Shown: positions 11,101 through 22,351 of the stretch, piece by piece
Position numbering within the stretch: position 1 is the first letter of the stretch
Layout of the letters: every line of letters starts with the position of its first letter
Assembly (NCBI GenBank): GCA_037042915.1
Contig: CM073193.1
Span: 1,364,001 to 1,428,000, forward strand
DNA length: 64,000 bases
Direction: 5' to 3'
DNA from: Auricularia sp. M13
Lineage: Eukaryota > Basidiomycota > Agaricomycetes > Auriculariales > Auriculariaceae
The notes under the pieces: model-generated
Database searches by the model: none
What the model saw: the letters and a program-made list of their open reading frames with translations, nothing else
Told to the model about the DNA's origin: nothing
Translations under genes and position numbers: made by a program

Positions 11101-11596
11101 AGGCTGATGGACGGCGTGCGGAGGCTCATCGGACAGTCGCCCGCGCCTTCGCCGATCGCCAAGATGAAGCGCCGCAGCGTGCGCGCGAGCACGGTCGTCA
11201 CGCCGTCCAGCATGGCGAGCACCGACGACCTGGCGGAGCGCGAGGAGCAAGACGACTTTGGCGACGGCGAGGACATCGCGGGCATCGCGCGGCAGCTCAT
11301 GCGGCCCAGCGTCAGCGAGAAGGAGCGCGAGGAGTATGACCGGTGCGCGCCACGCGATTAAGACAGCTTGCTGAATAGCTGACGTGCGGCCTAGATATGT
11401 GCAGCAATATCGTGCGCTGCTCCGTGCGGCTGACGATGGCGGCATCCAATACCAAGATCGCGCGGTTTACGAGGGCATCCTGCTTGACGATCCTCCTGAC
11501 GAGGAGAAGTACATCTCCTATGTCCGTGGCGAAGGGACCGCCGACAAAGAAACGTACGAAGACTGGGTGAAGACTGGAACTCACGTCTGGAAATGA
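8125..11596 (+). CDS. fig4: FIG4-type polyphosphoinositide phosphatase, complete copy
   Basis: Fifteen exons join in frame to 918 residues: 8125-8569, 8621-8777, 8828-9201, 9255-9355, 9407-9538, 9588-9657, 9701-9822, 9872-9990, 10041-10154, 10209-10426, 10478-10609, 10661-10934, 10992-11048, 11103-11342 and 11395-11596. The start ATG has a good context (gcgccATGg). Landmarks in order are [14 protein letters not shown] (N-terminal SAC region), [45 protein letters not shown], and the catalytic C-x5-R motif CIDCLDR with Cys near residue 564. The C-terminal region contains an acidic, Ser-rich stretch. The family is a PI(3,5)P2 5-phosphatase that works with Fab1/PIKfyve and Vac14 on vacuole or endolysosome membranes. 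Length fits FIG4 (about 880-920). Sac1 is less likely because the conserved blocks and the long C-terminus match FIG4. The 3' part is duplicated at 1-1987. Confidence 0.93.
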
Positions 11597-12737
11597 TAGC
11601 CGGGGTATGTAAGACAATTGTATAGCATTTCAAGGCATTGAACATGCTGCTCTCTGCGTGGCAAGTCTCAACGCTGTCTTGCAATTTTTTGCTTCCTCTC
11701 GCACAGTTTGCATTGCCTGCTGGTGAGCAGCAACGACCCACTGAGCAATACCGTCGTTCAGAGCCGCTTTCCCTCATAACGTGACCAACTCGCCGTCTTA
11801 ATCACGATCAGAATCTTTCCTGCATGACAGACTCAGAGTTACCCCACTCTGGCTGTCTTCAATGTCGCATGACCTCTGAACAATAAGAGATGGTTCCTGC
11901 GCTCACCCTCTGGTAGTGTATCAACATTTACTTTCGCTTCTACCGCCTCTCAAAGATGTTTTGCAGTCTCCACAAGCACACCGAGACCACGAAAGGCCTT
12001 CTTGCTCCGTCTGCATCGGGTCCATGCAACGTCCATGTCAAAACTCATTAACCGACGATTGCTCAGGCTGTGCTCATTAATTGCCGAAAAGCCGAAGTAC
12101 CCGAAGATGCAATTCCTTGAGAGCAATCCATGCTCGCCCTTCGGACTAAAGGCATACCCAATACTGCGATGCCTGACGGCAAGGCTTCATGTTTCTTTTC
12201 TCACTCTACCATTCGCTTATGCCGCTCGGTTTTCTAGTGTTCCCACTCTTTAAAGAGACTCTCACAGGCGCTCGGCGCTCGCACCAGGAGCAGAAGCAGT
12301 GTTGCGCAGTCTATGCACAACCCTAACGCCAAGCACGTGCCCCGAGAATCTTGCTTCGATCAAGGTGCCTGCCGTCTGCGGATTCACCACAGACGCTCCT
12401 GCGTACCCTCTCATTTATTGCAGCTCCCTTACGAGCGAAACACTGGAACTCATTATACCTCGCAACATCTCTGCCGACTTGGAAGCTGCAGGATGCATCA
12501 CTCGGAGTCGCGAGACACCACATTCCTGCAACAGTCTGGGCTCGGAATCGTTCAGGGTAGCAAATGATAGCGGAGCCTGTCATCAGCCGTGTCAGAAATG
12601 CTGCGGGCGCATCGCCTTCCAGAATTACGACAACATGCCGTCTCGAGTACTTATTTAATAAGGTGAGGATGTTCTGAGCTCCGTTTCTCAACCTAATATC
12701 CCACTCTTTCCATCTCATCCAGCCGTCCTCGAACACG
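11597..12737. other. Intergenic, nothing recognised
   Basis: Sequence between the FIG4 stop and the hydrolase start. It is AT-richer than the genes, with no open frame resembling a known protein and no repeat noticed. It presumably contains the FIG4 3' UTR and the promoter of the downstream gene. Confidence 0.5.
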
Positions 12738-15034
12738 ATGCAACTCTCTCCTTCGCGCGCATGGCTGGCGGGCCGTGCGGCTGCTCTAATCCTATTCCAA
12801 GTACAGATGTCTTGGACGCGCGAGTTCCCTGGCCTGCACGACATCGTGTCGCGCATTTCCGATGCTGAGTGCCCTTTGCAAGACACGTTCGACTGGAAAT
12901 CGGTCAGTAGAAAATTCCTTGTGCCGTCTTGTTCATTCCACACGATGCCTCATGCATCATGTTTCGTTTTCCTACAGGTCGAACCCAGCCCGGAGCTGAG
13001 CTGGGTCCCGTGCTACGACGGCTTCCAGTGCGCAAGGTTCGAGGTCAGTATTCCCTTAGACACCCTATAGTTAATTTTCTCACATAGGCGTAGACCCCAT
13101 TGGACTACAACGACCCCTCTGGCAGGAAGGCGCAGATCGCGACGATCAAATGGCCATCCAAGTACGCTGCGAACGACACCCGCTATCGCGGTGCGATCTT
13201 CTCCAACCCGGTGAGAATCATAGCCACTTTTATAACATTCCTTTCTTATTCTGGTATCTGATCATAGGGCGGTCCCGGTGCGGGCGGTGTCGACTTCCTG
13301 CTCGCTGCGGCACCCATCTTCACGGAGCTGATCGGAGACGACTACGACCACATTAGCTTCGACCCGCGAGGTTGTTTCTGACATCGCTTGAGTACATGTA
13401 CGTCTCTCTGACCTGGCTCAGGTGTCAGGCACACCACGCCTGCTCCCCTGGTTTACAAGAGCGAGGCGGAGCGCAGGGCGTGGGAGGGGCTCGATTTCAA
13501 CGCGATGAACTACACGCTCGACGGAGTCGGTCGCACGCTTGCTCGTGCGGAGGTACTGGGACGCATCGTGCGTGCACGAGACACGGATGACGGCAGCTCG
13601 GTGCATCTCGGTACCGCTGATGTCGCCCGTGACATCGTCGCACTGAATGCAGCCCTCGGTCGGGACAAGATCATGTACTATGGGGGAAGCTACGGCACCG
13701 TCTTGGGCGCGACGTAAGTTATTACTGCTGTACCAAGGGAATGGCCCTCTGACGGCGATTCTTCCTTCGACAGGCTTGCGGCGATGTACCCTGACAAAAT
13801 CGAGAGGATGGTGCTTGACTGTACGCGACCGTTTTCGCTCATTTGACACTGCGTGCGCCTATTTGACCGTTTTACTTCGCAGCCGTCATGGAGGCTGGCC
13901 AGTACTACAGCACCACCTGGACTGACAACTTCATCCACGTGGACGAGGTCCTCGCCTTCTTCTTCAAGTCCTGCAGCGTATCTTCGGCCTGTGCGCTGCA
14001 TGAGGCGACCCCTGAGGCCGTTCGCGCACGCTACAACCGCGTTGTGGAGAGCTTGAAGGCCAAGCCAGTCCCCGTAGTCGATGGCGACGTCTACGCCATC
14101 GTCGACTGGCCGCTCATGACCAACTACATCTTCTCTTGGCTTTACGGCCCGTACGCCAACTTCGGGCCAATGGCGGAGGCGCTCGCTGGTCTGGAGAAGG
14201 GCAACGGCAGTCTTGCGTACTCTCTGACTGGCGGAGACAGCTCGACGTGGACGTGCAACTGCGACAAGGGGCTGCCGCAGGTCATTCAGGTCGTCAGCAC
14301 GGCAATCAAGTGCGGCGACGGCGATCCCGTGAATGACACCCTGGACGAGCTGAAGGAGTGGTATGCGAAGCAGGTGGCCGTGACGACTTTCGCGGAGGCC
14401 CAGTCTCTCAGGCCCCTGTGCGCAGGGTGGAAGATCCAAGCAAAGCATAAATTTAAGGGTGAGTCATCGTCAGATACCTGGCTCGATTCGCCCATCCCTT
14501 CAACAGGTCCCATTACTGCGAACACCAGTCATCCCATCTTCATCATCAACAATACTCTCGGTCAGTGTTCCTCATGCCCTACAAACCGAAACGCTGACCT
14601 TTCACTATTCGTCCAGACCCCGCCACTCCTATAGAGATGTGAGGATCACTCCCTCATCCCCCTCGAATAAGACGATCTCACGGTTTTACAGGGCCCACCA
14701 AACGGCGGAACGCTTCCCAGGATCAGTGGTGTTGGCCATAGATGCGCCGGGGGTAAGCCCGCCCAGACTTTATATTCCCTCTGCCTCAGTTGACAGGCTG
14801 CTGCAGCACGGTGCAATCGTAACACCATCTGTATGCATGGCCAAGTATTTCAAAGAGTACGTGCGCGAGGGTACGCTCCCTCCCGCAGGAACGCTATGCA
14901 AGGCCGACAAATCAGTCTTCCCGCCTGACGACGAGACCATGACGAAGCGCGACGTACTCTCCGCTGAGGACCAGCACTTGTTGGATACCCTGGTGCGGCT
15001 GCAAGCGAAAGTCAGTCTCCCGAGGATCATCTAG
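12738..15034 (+). CDS. Secreted TAP-type alpha/beta-hydrolase peptidase
   Basis: Eleven exons join to 576 residues: 12738-12902, 12978-13043, 13094-13210, 13268-13370, 13422-13713, 13774-13820, 13883-14458, 14507-14560, 14617-14638, 14692-14752 and 14807-15034. The first 25 or so residues form a basic then hydrophobic signal or anchor segment. The oxyanion motif NPGGPGAGG is followed by the nucleophile elbow GGSYG (Ser near residue 240), the acid DPATP (Asp near 474) and the His in GHG (near 502). The tail PPAGTLC matches the Cys-containing end of this family, related to tripeptidyl aminopeptidases such as Streptomyces SlpD/E. The role is probably extracellular cleavage of short peptides from free N-termini. 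Two acceptors were chosen by frame: at 13093, because the nearer AG would read into TAG, and at 14806, which restores GHG. Substrate is unknown. Confidence 0.88.
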
Positions 15035-15867
15035 TCGTAATTGGGCCATAAAGCAATACCGTAATGACTCTACCGTCCACATATTCATATCGACTCAAGT
15101 CCATCGTAATAATAAACTTCGCTCACTTCACCATACATTACCATGTTACTTATCGTACACGGCGAGCTCCAGCCAACTGATGGGTTCTACGGACGAACTC
15201 AGAGGTAAGCCCTTTGGCGTGACGAAATGAGCCGCACCCAGGCCGCACCACGACTGTGGAGCTCTTATAATTTCATCGATTGATTGGGCGATAGGCATTG
15301 CCGACGAAAGAGCCCCGATCGATCCACGCTGCAAAGCTGTGCTGGCAGGAAGGGACCCTGAAAGAACCGGAGTTCAGGACTTGGTTCAGGACAATGCTTC
15401 AAGTTTTTTTTTGATCGCATGCACCTCGATCATTGGCCAAGCAGGCCCACCACGCTTCAGACAATGGCTATGCTGTGGTCAGCTTAAACGTGGCTTCTGG
15501 ATCATCCGGTCTTATTTTCATAAACGTGGTGGACAAGAGGTCAAGGCACCACGCGTGGTAAAGTTCTCATGGGAGTGCGGACGCGATTGCAACATCGACG
15601 CCCGTATTCCCCACAGAATACCTTCTGATAAGTGAAATGAACGTGGGACTAGGGGGCCCAGTAGGTTCGATGTGCACTGAGGACACTGTATTCTCACCCG
15701 GAGGCAATCCAAGCTTCGGCAGAAGCGCCGGTGCACAATGGCACAAGGCGCGTGATCCGTTGCCACACGACCACTCATCCGTGGTTCTTGTCCTCTAACT
15801 CATAAAACAGCGGCGAGTATGAGGGCTCTCAATACCACCCCCGTCACGCACCTCTGTTTACGACCTT
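15035..15867. other. Intergenic, nothing recognised
   Basis: No conserved frame or clear repeat between the hydrolase and the cupredoxin-like gene. The true first exon or a signal-peptide exon of the downstream gene could lie in its right part. Confidence 0.45.
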
Positions 15868-16791
15868 ATGACATCCATCTCGTTGCCCGTTCAGCCTCGG
15901 GGCGACGATGACATTATCCACGGACCCACTCACACGGTACGTGTGGATAAGTCAAAAGTGTTTGATTATTTGACCTGCTGAAATGGGCCAGCTAAACGTT
16001 GGGACAACCCAAGTCTATAATCTTACTGGTGAAGGCTTGGACTTCGTCGTTTTCCATTTTCCCGCGGACCCGTGAGTCGACATGCCCTCGCGATACCCGC
16101 CTGCTGATTATTCCTTCTAGCCAAGCAAATCACAGCATTGTTCAAACGACGTCGTTCGACACGCCGTGCGTCTTCCAGAGTGGTGGATTCTCGTCCGGGT
16201 TACACCCAGCGCCGTCGTCAGACTTACGGGTACAGCTCCAACACAACTACCGTGAGTGAAGATATCCACAACGGAAAGCGCTTTCTCATCACTTATAGCT
16301 ATCTACTTTGCTTGCGTTGCCCATTGCCATGACGGAGAAGTTGGAGTCATAAATCTGCGTGGCTCCTCCCCGTTCGAGGCACTCGTGCAGGCAGCGCGGA
16401 ACTCTGTTCCTGACTTCGTAAGCCCTTCCTAGATTTCAATTACTTGACCTCACGCGCCTGAAAGTCTCGTGTGCCTCTTGGACCCAGCGGGAACGGTGAC
16501 GGTCACTACGGCGCTGTGGTAGTTTTGCCTGGCGCGCCAGGTTCTGAGGATCCGGAGATACCAGAGTGGATCTATATCGTGGGTATCATCGTCGGCATCG
16601 CCTTCATTTCGGCCGTGGCCTATTGCGCATGGACGATGATACGCCTACGCATGAAGATCCAGCTCAAGGAAGTGACGTTCTTGCGCCGCCTCATTCATGG
16701 CGCTTCTCGCACGGACACTGAGGACCGCGACCAGGACCGCACACTCGTTGAGATGCGCACCACGGTCCGAAAGGGGGACAGCTTGGTGTAG
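15868..16791 (+). CDS. Cupredoxin-like secreted protein with C-terminal membrane anchor
   Basis: Exons 15868-15936, 15992-16071, 16121-16251, 16299-16417 and 16465-16791 join in frame to 241 residues. The cupredoxin core is clear: VGTTQVYNL, then HSIVQTTSFDTPC with GGFSSG, and PIYFACVAHCHDGEVGVIN, which has the Cys-x3-His spacing of the copper-site loop in fungal extracellular cupredoxin-like proteins. A Gly/Pro linker is followed by one transmembrane helix (WIYIVGIIVGIAFISAVAYC) and a basic cytoplasmic tail, where many relatives have a GPI signal. A copper role is inferred from the fold. Exons two to five are secure. The first exon is tentative because the start ATG at 15868 gives no signal peptide; the real start may be further upstream, or at the ATG at 15983. 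Confidence 0.7.
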
Positions 16792-17146
16792 GCCATGAAG
16801 CGGAAAATTCGACTTCGTAATGCTATCTCGCGCTGGACGGGGAGATTGGACGACACGGACATGACTTGTAATTCGTACCTACAGAACTTTCGATTGATAC
16901 GTTAATGTACACCGATCCCTCGACACGCTAGACAGTGCAGAGAGTTGTGCAGTGATGGTATCATTCCAGAGCGTGAACAATGCGTACAATGATAGGTGAG
17001 GCGGGCGGGCTATGCGTAACAGATCGTCAGACATGAGGAACATGCAAACATGCGGGGATCAGGGCGGGAGACGCAAGATATAGAATCCATGTAGGCTACA
17101 GCAGTGGGCAGTCCGTATCCGAAAACGTATGAGAGGTGGGCGCATA
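16792..17146. other. Convergent 3' ends, nothing else seen
   Basis: The cupredoxin-like gene ends at 16791 and the tuberin gene ends at 17147 on the other strand, so this 355-bp gap should hold both 3' UTRs. No repeat or gene was found. Confidence 0.5.
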
Positions 17147-20100
17147 TCAACAGAAAAGGGTGAAGTCCCGCTTCGCCTGTTCGCCCAGAATACCAGGCTG
17201 TCGTTCCGGCAGTGACAATGGAGGCAAGCGCGAGCGGAAGCGCCTGATGCTCTGCAGCCGTCTGCGCCAGTTAGTGACGAATTCGTCGTGGTTGGTATCG
17301 CGATTGGTTTCAATGAAGACGCGGCTGAAGAAGTCGGCCAGTAGGCTGAGTTGGCGTACATAGAGAGGTAAGCTCTCCGCGCGGATAATTTTGTATTCTC
17401 CGACCGGGTCGAACACTGGCATATCGGTCGCGCGCTGCACAGTGATCTTGAAGTACTCGTTCTCGTGAAGGTTGTTGGAAAAGGCGCCGACGGTCCCGCG
17501 CGAGTGGGGCTCGATGACGATGTTGACGAACTGGAACTGGGTGGAAAGCGTGTCGAAGCGGTAGGGCAAGCCCGAGTCGTTCCAGACGATGCGCACGGCA
17601 TCGTTGCCAATATGACTCTTTTTGGCGGCGCGCTGCTTGTCCCAATCGTGATTGGGCATGAGCGTGGCGGTGTGATACAGGATTTGCCCGATATCGTCCC
17701 ACCACGCATAGGCGTATTCTCCGTCGCGCATAGCGTCGAGCGAGCCTGCGTAGACGTCCCGCTGGCCGTTAACGCGGATAAGACGACCTATCCCAGCGAG
17801 GAAGCGTGTATAGGCCGGGGAGCCGTGTTGGTTGGAGAGGATGTCGACCTCATTGCTCTGCCCAGGCGCAACGTACAGTATGCCGATGGCATGGGTGTCG
17901 ATGACGGGCGTTGCATCCAGCACGCGGATTGTGCGTTCCAGCCCTTCCGCGTTCGTGACATTGCGAGTTGACGGCCAGATTTCGGGATAGGGCGATATCT
18001 GCAGGGCAACGTATCCAGGGTCGACCATCACGTCCTTGCGTCGCTGTGAAGGGGCCGAGCCGGCCCATACGTAGCCCTCAGTGGGATCAGGACGAGGGCC
18101 CGTGTTGGAAGGAACGATCTGCAGCGCGGACAGTACATCGACCTGTCATGGACACATCAGGCTAAGGACACGCAAGGAAAACAAGAAGTACGCACGTCTT
18201 CGACCTCCTGCACTGCGACATCAGCAGGAAAGTCGGCCGCGCGCATGGCTTCGGGATCACGGTTACGCATGAGGAACGCAACGTCGGAAAACAGGTCGGG
18301 CTCGAACTCGCCCAGGCCTGCCATCGGGATGTTCTCCAGCCGCATCAGAGCGCAGGTCCGCCCTGACGGGCGGCGCGAGTCGAGCTCGACCCAGCCGCTA
18401 GTGTCGACAGCGCGGATGGTGAGCAGGCTCGTTGGAAACAGCCACGTCTTTTCCGTGACGCGCGCATCGCTGGGCGCCATGACATGCTCGCGCAGAAAGC
18501 TGGTGCTCGGCTTGGGATCCGCGCTCGCATAGGTGTACCGGCTCAGCCAGTCGAGGCAGACCTCCGTGCGCTCGTCAACCTGCGGCTTGTCCTCGTTGGC
18601 GAGCATCAGCTGGCGCGTGATGAACGGGATGTGCAGCCGCCGACTCGGTATAGGCAGCGCGAGGAACCACAGGTACAGAACGTAGTAGCTGTAGATGAGC
18701 ACATGTTGGCTCAGTGCCCAGCTGCGGACCTTCGTCCCGCTCGCCGACTCGTCCTCGTCGCGGTTGTGGACCTGCAGGTACTTCAGGGCGACGCCGAACA
18801 CGACCTTGTACTCGTCCTCAGTGAAGTTGGCGAACAGCTGTGGACGGCTGGCGACGAAGCCGAGAAAGTCGAGGATGTGGACGGCCATAGCGGTATTGCT
18901 CATGATCTGTGCAAGCTTGTCGATGATACCGCTCAACAGGCGCGTCATGCTGGCCTCGAGCTCAAACACGCAGAGCGACAGCGCATCGAGGCAAGGCTTC
19001 GCAGTAGGCGAATGTGGAACAAGTCCCAGAACGAAGGTGTCGACCAAAGCGTCCAAAAGGGCTCTATCGTCGAAACTGAGCCGATAGCTGACCAGGACGG
19101 CGAGCACATGGTACGCCACGGCGTTGGCGTCGCGCGCCTTCAGGCTATAACCAGCGGGCAAATGCGCGCCGTACCAGTCCGCGCGGATGGCGTTGCACAA
19201 CGCCTTGAGCAGCTCGGCAGTGGCCTTCTTGGTCTTGGGCCCGCAGAAAAAGTGCTTGTTGGCCAGCTGCGCAGGAAGGTGGCAGAGCACGTAGCTGAGC
19301 GCGTCCCAGTCCTTCTCGGCATTGACGTCGAGCATCTGCGCCAGCACCGCGACGTACGCGCTGACGGGCAGGACGTCCCCGCCCGGCGCATGCGTGGCCA
19401 CAGTGTCACTCGTGCGCCCCTCGCCGGGCAGTGAAAACGGCACATCCTCCGGCACGCCCCACAGCGGCACGGGCGCATGCAGCGCAGCCGCCGCGCGACT
19501 CCTACTGCGGCTGTTGGCAGCATCGCCCCGCTCAGCGGCCCGTCCTCGGGCATCGTCCAAAACCCTGGGCGTAGAAGCCGATATCGACGCCGCAGAATGG
19601 TCGCGGCCAACAAGCGCGGCGAGCGGCCTAGTCTCACTGTCGACGCGCGGTCCGTCGAGCACGTAGACGCGATGATCACGGTCGGCGCGCAGGCGCAGAA
19701 GGAAGTTGAGCACGACAAGCCGCGTCGGCGTGCAAGTCTTCGGATGCTGCTTCACGAGCTCGATGAACTCCTTGAACAGGCGTATCACTAAGCGATGCGC
19801 GGGCCGCGGGGCGAACGCTAGCTCGTTGAACGCATCGACGAGCGCGATGCAGGCCAGCTGTGCGCGGCACGGCTTGGGCGGCGGTGGAGGTGCCGGCGGT
19901 GGCAGGATGGCCGGAGGAGTTTCGAGCGACGGCGGCGGACCAATGGGCGTCGGCATCGCGGTCGAAGTGACACTTCCGCCCGGCATCTGACTCGCGCGAG
20001 TGGTGTCGATGCGCATATCGCGTTCCGTCTTCGGCGTGCCCGACGCAAAGCGCTGGAACAAGCTGCCAAAGCCAGCCGAGCCCCTCGGCGGGCTGATCGT

Positions 20101-22351
20101 GCTGGGCGAGGACGTCGAGGGCGCAGATGGCGGCGAAGGAATGTCGGGCGAATACGGGTGATGCGCGTCGAACACCTGGTGGTGTGCACTGCCGTCACAT
20201 CCACGCGTCGCTTCGAGGATGACTCGCAGCACGTCCTCCCCAAGTCCCGCGAACTTCTCGGCGTCCGGATCGGCCTCGAGCACGAGCTCGTTCTTGAGGA
20301 AGTGCAGCGCGGCACCCGGCGGCGGCGAGCTGCGCCAATAATCCAGCACGAACCGCACGAGCTCGCGCCGTTCGGCTTGCAACTCGTTGTCGCGAAGGTA
20401 CCAATGCGTCTCGCTTAAGGCGTGAACAGCCTCCTGCAGTCGCTGCGAGTTGATGGCCGCGTCCAGAATCGCACGGCATGTGTCGAGCCATGCGACACTT
20501 GCGGGAGTAAGCGCAGACGTCTGCCGTAGATGTCTGAGGATGTCGAAGAACGCGTCGTCGGAGATGTTGTGCGGGATGGACAACAGGATGGCAGACATCG
20601 GCGGTTCGAGTGGCGGTCTCTGGTCAAGCGGGCGGCGGAGTAAGACGGTCAGTGAGTTAAGCAAACGCGTCGGAGCCTGGACGTCTGTTGGCGACAAACG
20701 GAGGATGAGTCGTGGATGCAGTAGCGCGGAATTCTCGTCCGCCGAGGACCTGCAGCAGAAGGAGCGAAGAGAGAGAAGAGTGAAGGTCAGCCGAAGCCTT
20801 CATGACTAAATTGCGCAGGGAAGCGCCGCACCTGTATTTGGGCACGTACCGTACCAGCTCCAGCAGCACCTCGCCGTACACAGCCCGCTCCTCGTCCTCC
20901 CAACCGGAGTCCCGGGCGTCTGCCTCGATGGCCACATCCGCAAGCAGATCCACCACTTCTTCCAGAAATCGCTCGCGCTCCGGGGCAGCCGCCACATCGC
21001 GGTCGACCCATGACCGGGTAGCCTGGACGAGCGCGCTGCTGGCGCCAACGGCCGCGAGGTCCCACCCTTCGCTGTTCCACCCGGCGGCCAGCTCAATCTG
21101 TTCGTCGACGAGCGTTGGCGCGCCACTCATCGAGTACGTCGCGGCGGTCTCGGCGGTCACGCGCGCACGGGCAATTCTCCGGCGCGCGAAATGGCGCAAT
21201 GGGATCCGCAAGGCGCGCAAAGCGCCGACGCCCAGCACGGGGTCCGCGAGATGCGCCTTGAGCGCACGGAGAACGGTCGTCGTGAGCTTGCTGTCCAGCA
21301 GCTGGAGCAACAGATCGGTGATGCGGTTGTAGAGTTGTGTCTGCGGGTCCTTGGAGAGTTCCGAGTGCGGGACGTCGACGGCGGGAAGTGGAGACATGCA
21401 AGTGGTGAGCAGACGGCACACGACGCGCAGGTGAGCGGCCGTGGAGATGGCGGAGGTGAGCGGTTGGAAAGCTCCAAGAAATGTCAGATAGATTTTGGCA
21501 GGAATGAAGATGGAGGCGTGCGGAGCGTGGTCGAAGAAGCCGCCAGACGAAGGCACCTGCGAGAGTGACGAAGGATGCCGCTTGTGCGATGTCTGACGCG
21601 ACATCGACGGCCGAACTGTGCTCGCGGCCGGCGATGGCGGACGCCGCGTCTGCTCGCCCAGCGCACGGGAGATGCAGGTCGCTAGAGCGTCCAGCACGCT
21701 GTCCAGGTCATCCTCCGAGAACAGGCCGCGGTTCTTTTCGATCGCCTCCTTGAGCAATTCTGCAGCGCTCTCAGCGAACTTGTGCCGTTCGGCATTGCGT
21801 TCAGAAAGCGCAGTGGCCGTCCAGGCCGGAATGACATCAAGCAGGAGGCGTTCCAGACCGAGGACCTCGGCGCCTGCTCGCGTGAGCTTGGACAGCGCGC
21901 GCAGCCTGCTCTGGGCCGTCTCGAGGTTCCACGGCACGCCCAGCAGGAACCGCGCCCATGCGGCTCGTTCGAGGTCGCCCAGGTGCTCCGGAGGGTACGC
22001 GGCCAGGATGTCGGTGCCGGCAATTTGCAGCGCGGGCGGCGCATCCTGCGCGAGCAATGTGGCGAGTACCGGCGTGATTCGCGCCGCAGCCGGCGTGGGA
22101 TCCGCGCGCTCGAGCACCAGCGCAAGTTGCCTGGCGGATGTGAGCGACGGCTGGTTGCCCGGCGCGAGCTGCGCGAGCAGCGTGTCGAGGGCCGGCAGGT
22201 TCGAGGCGCTGGTCGTGCTGGGCGTCGCGGCGGGCGGCGCAGGCTCGCCCTTTTTCTTCACGCTCGTCGCGAGCGTGGTGGCGCGGGCGCGCTGGACGCG
22301 CGGCGCGTCTGGACTCATTTGCGGCGGCATTGCCTGGAGGAGCAAACCCAT
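17147..22351 (-). CDS. TSC2: Tuberin (TSC2), Rheb GTPase-activating protein
   Basis: Three long exons, 22351-20832, 20749-18196 and 18142-17147, join in frame to 1,689 residues. Introns are 82 and 53 bp. The C-terminal exon holds the Rap/Ran-GAP domain: TPVIDTHAIGILYVAPGQ, SPAYTRFLAGIGRLI, then HIGNDAVRIVWNDSG with the catalytic Asn thumb (near residue 1535) and FQFVNIVIEPHSRG. The upstream two thirds are a helical, HEAT-like tuberin region with a Pro/Ser-rich linker that includes a PPAILPPPAPPPPP-type tract. Tuberin with hamartin switches off Rheb and so restrains TORC1. Its length is within the range of tuberins. The first exon begins with several in-frame Met codons (22351, then at residues 8 and 12), so the start is uncertain by a few residues. 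The gene runs convergently with the cupredoxin-like gene. Confidence 0.9.

Noticed and set aside
18484-19434. 316-codon plus-strand frame
   Set aside because: Shadow of the tuberin coding exon on the other strand; composition is Arg/Gln/Val-rich without motifs.
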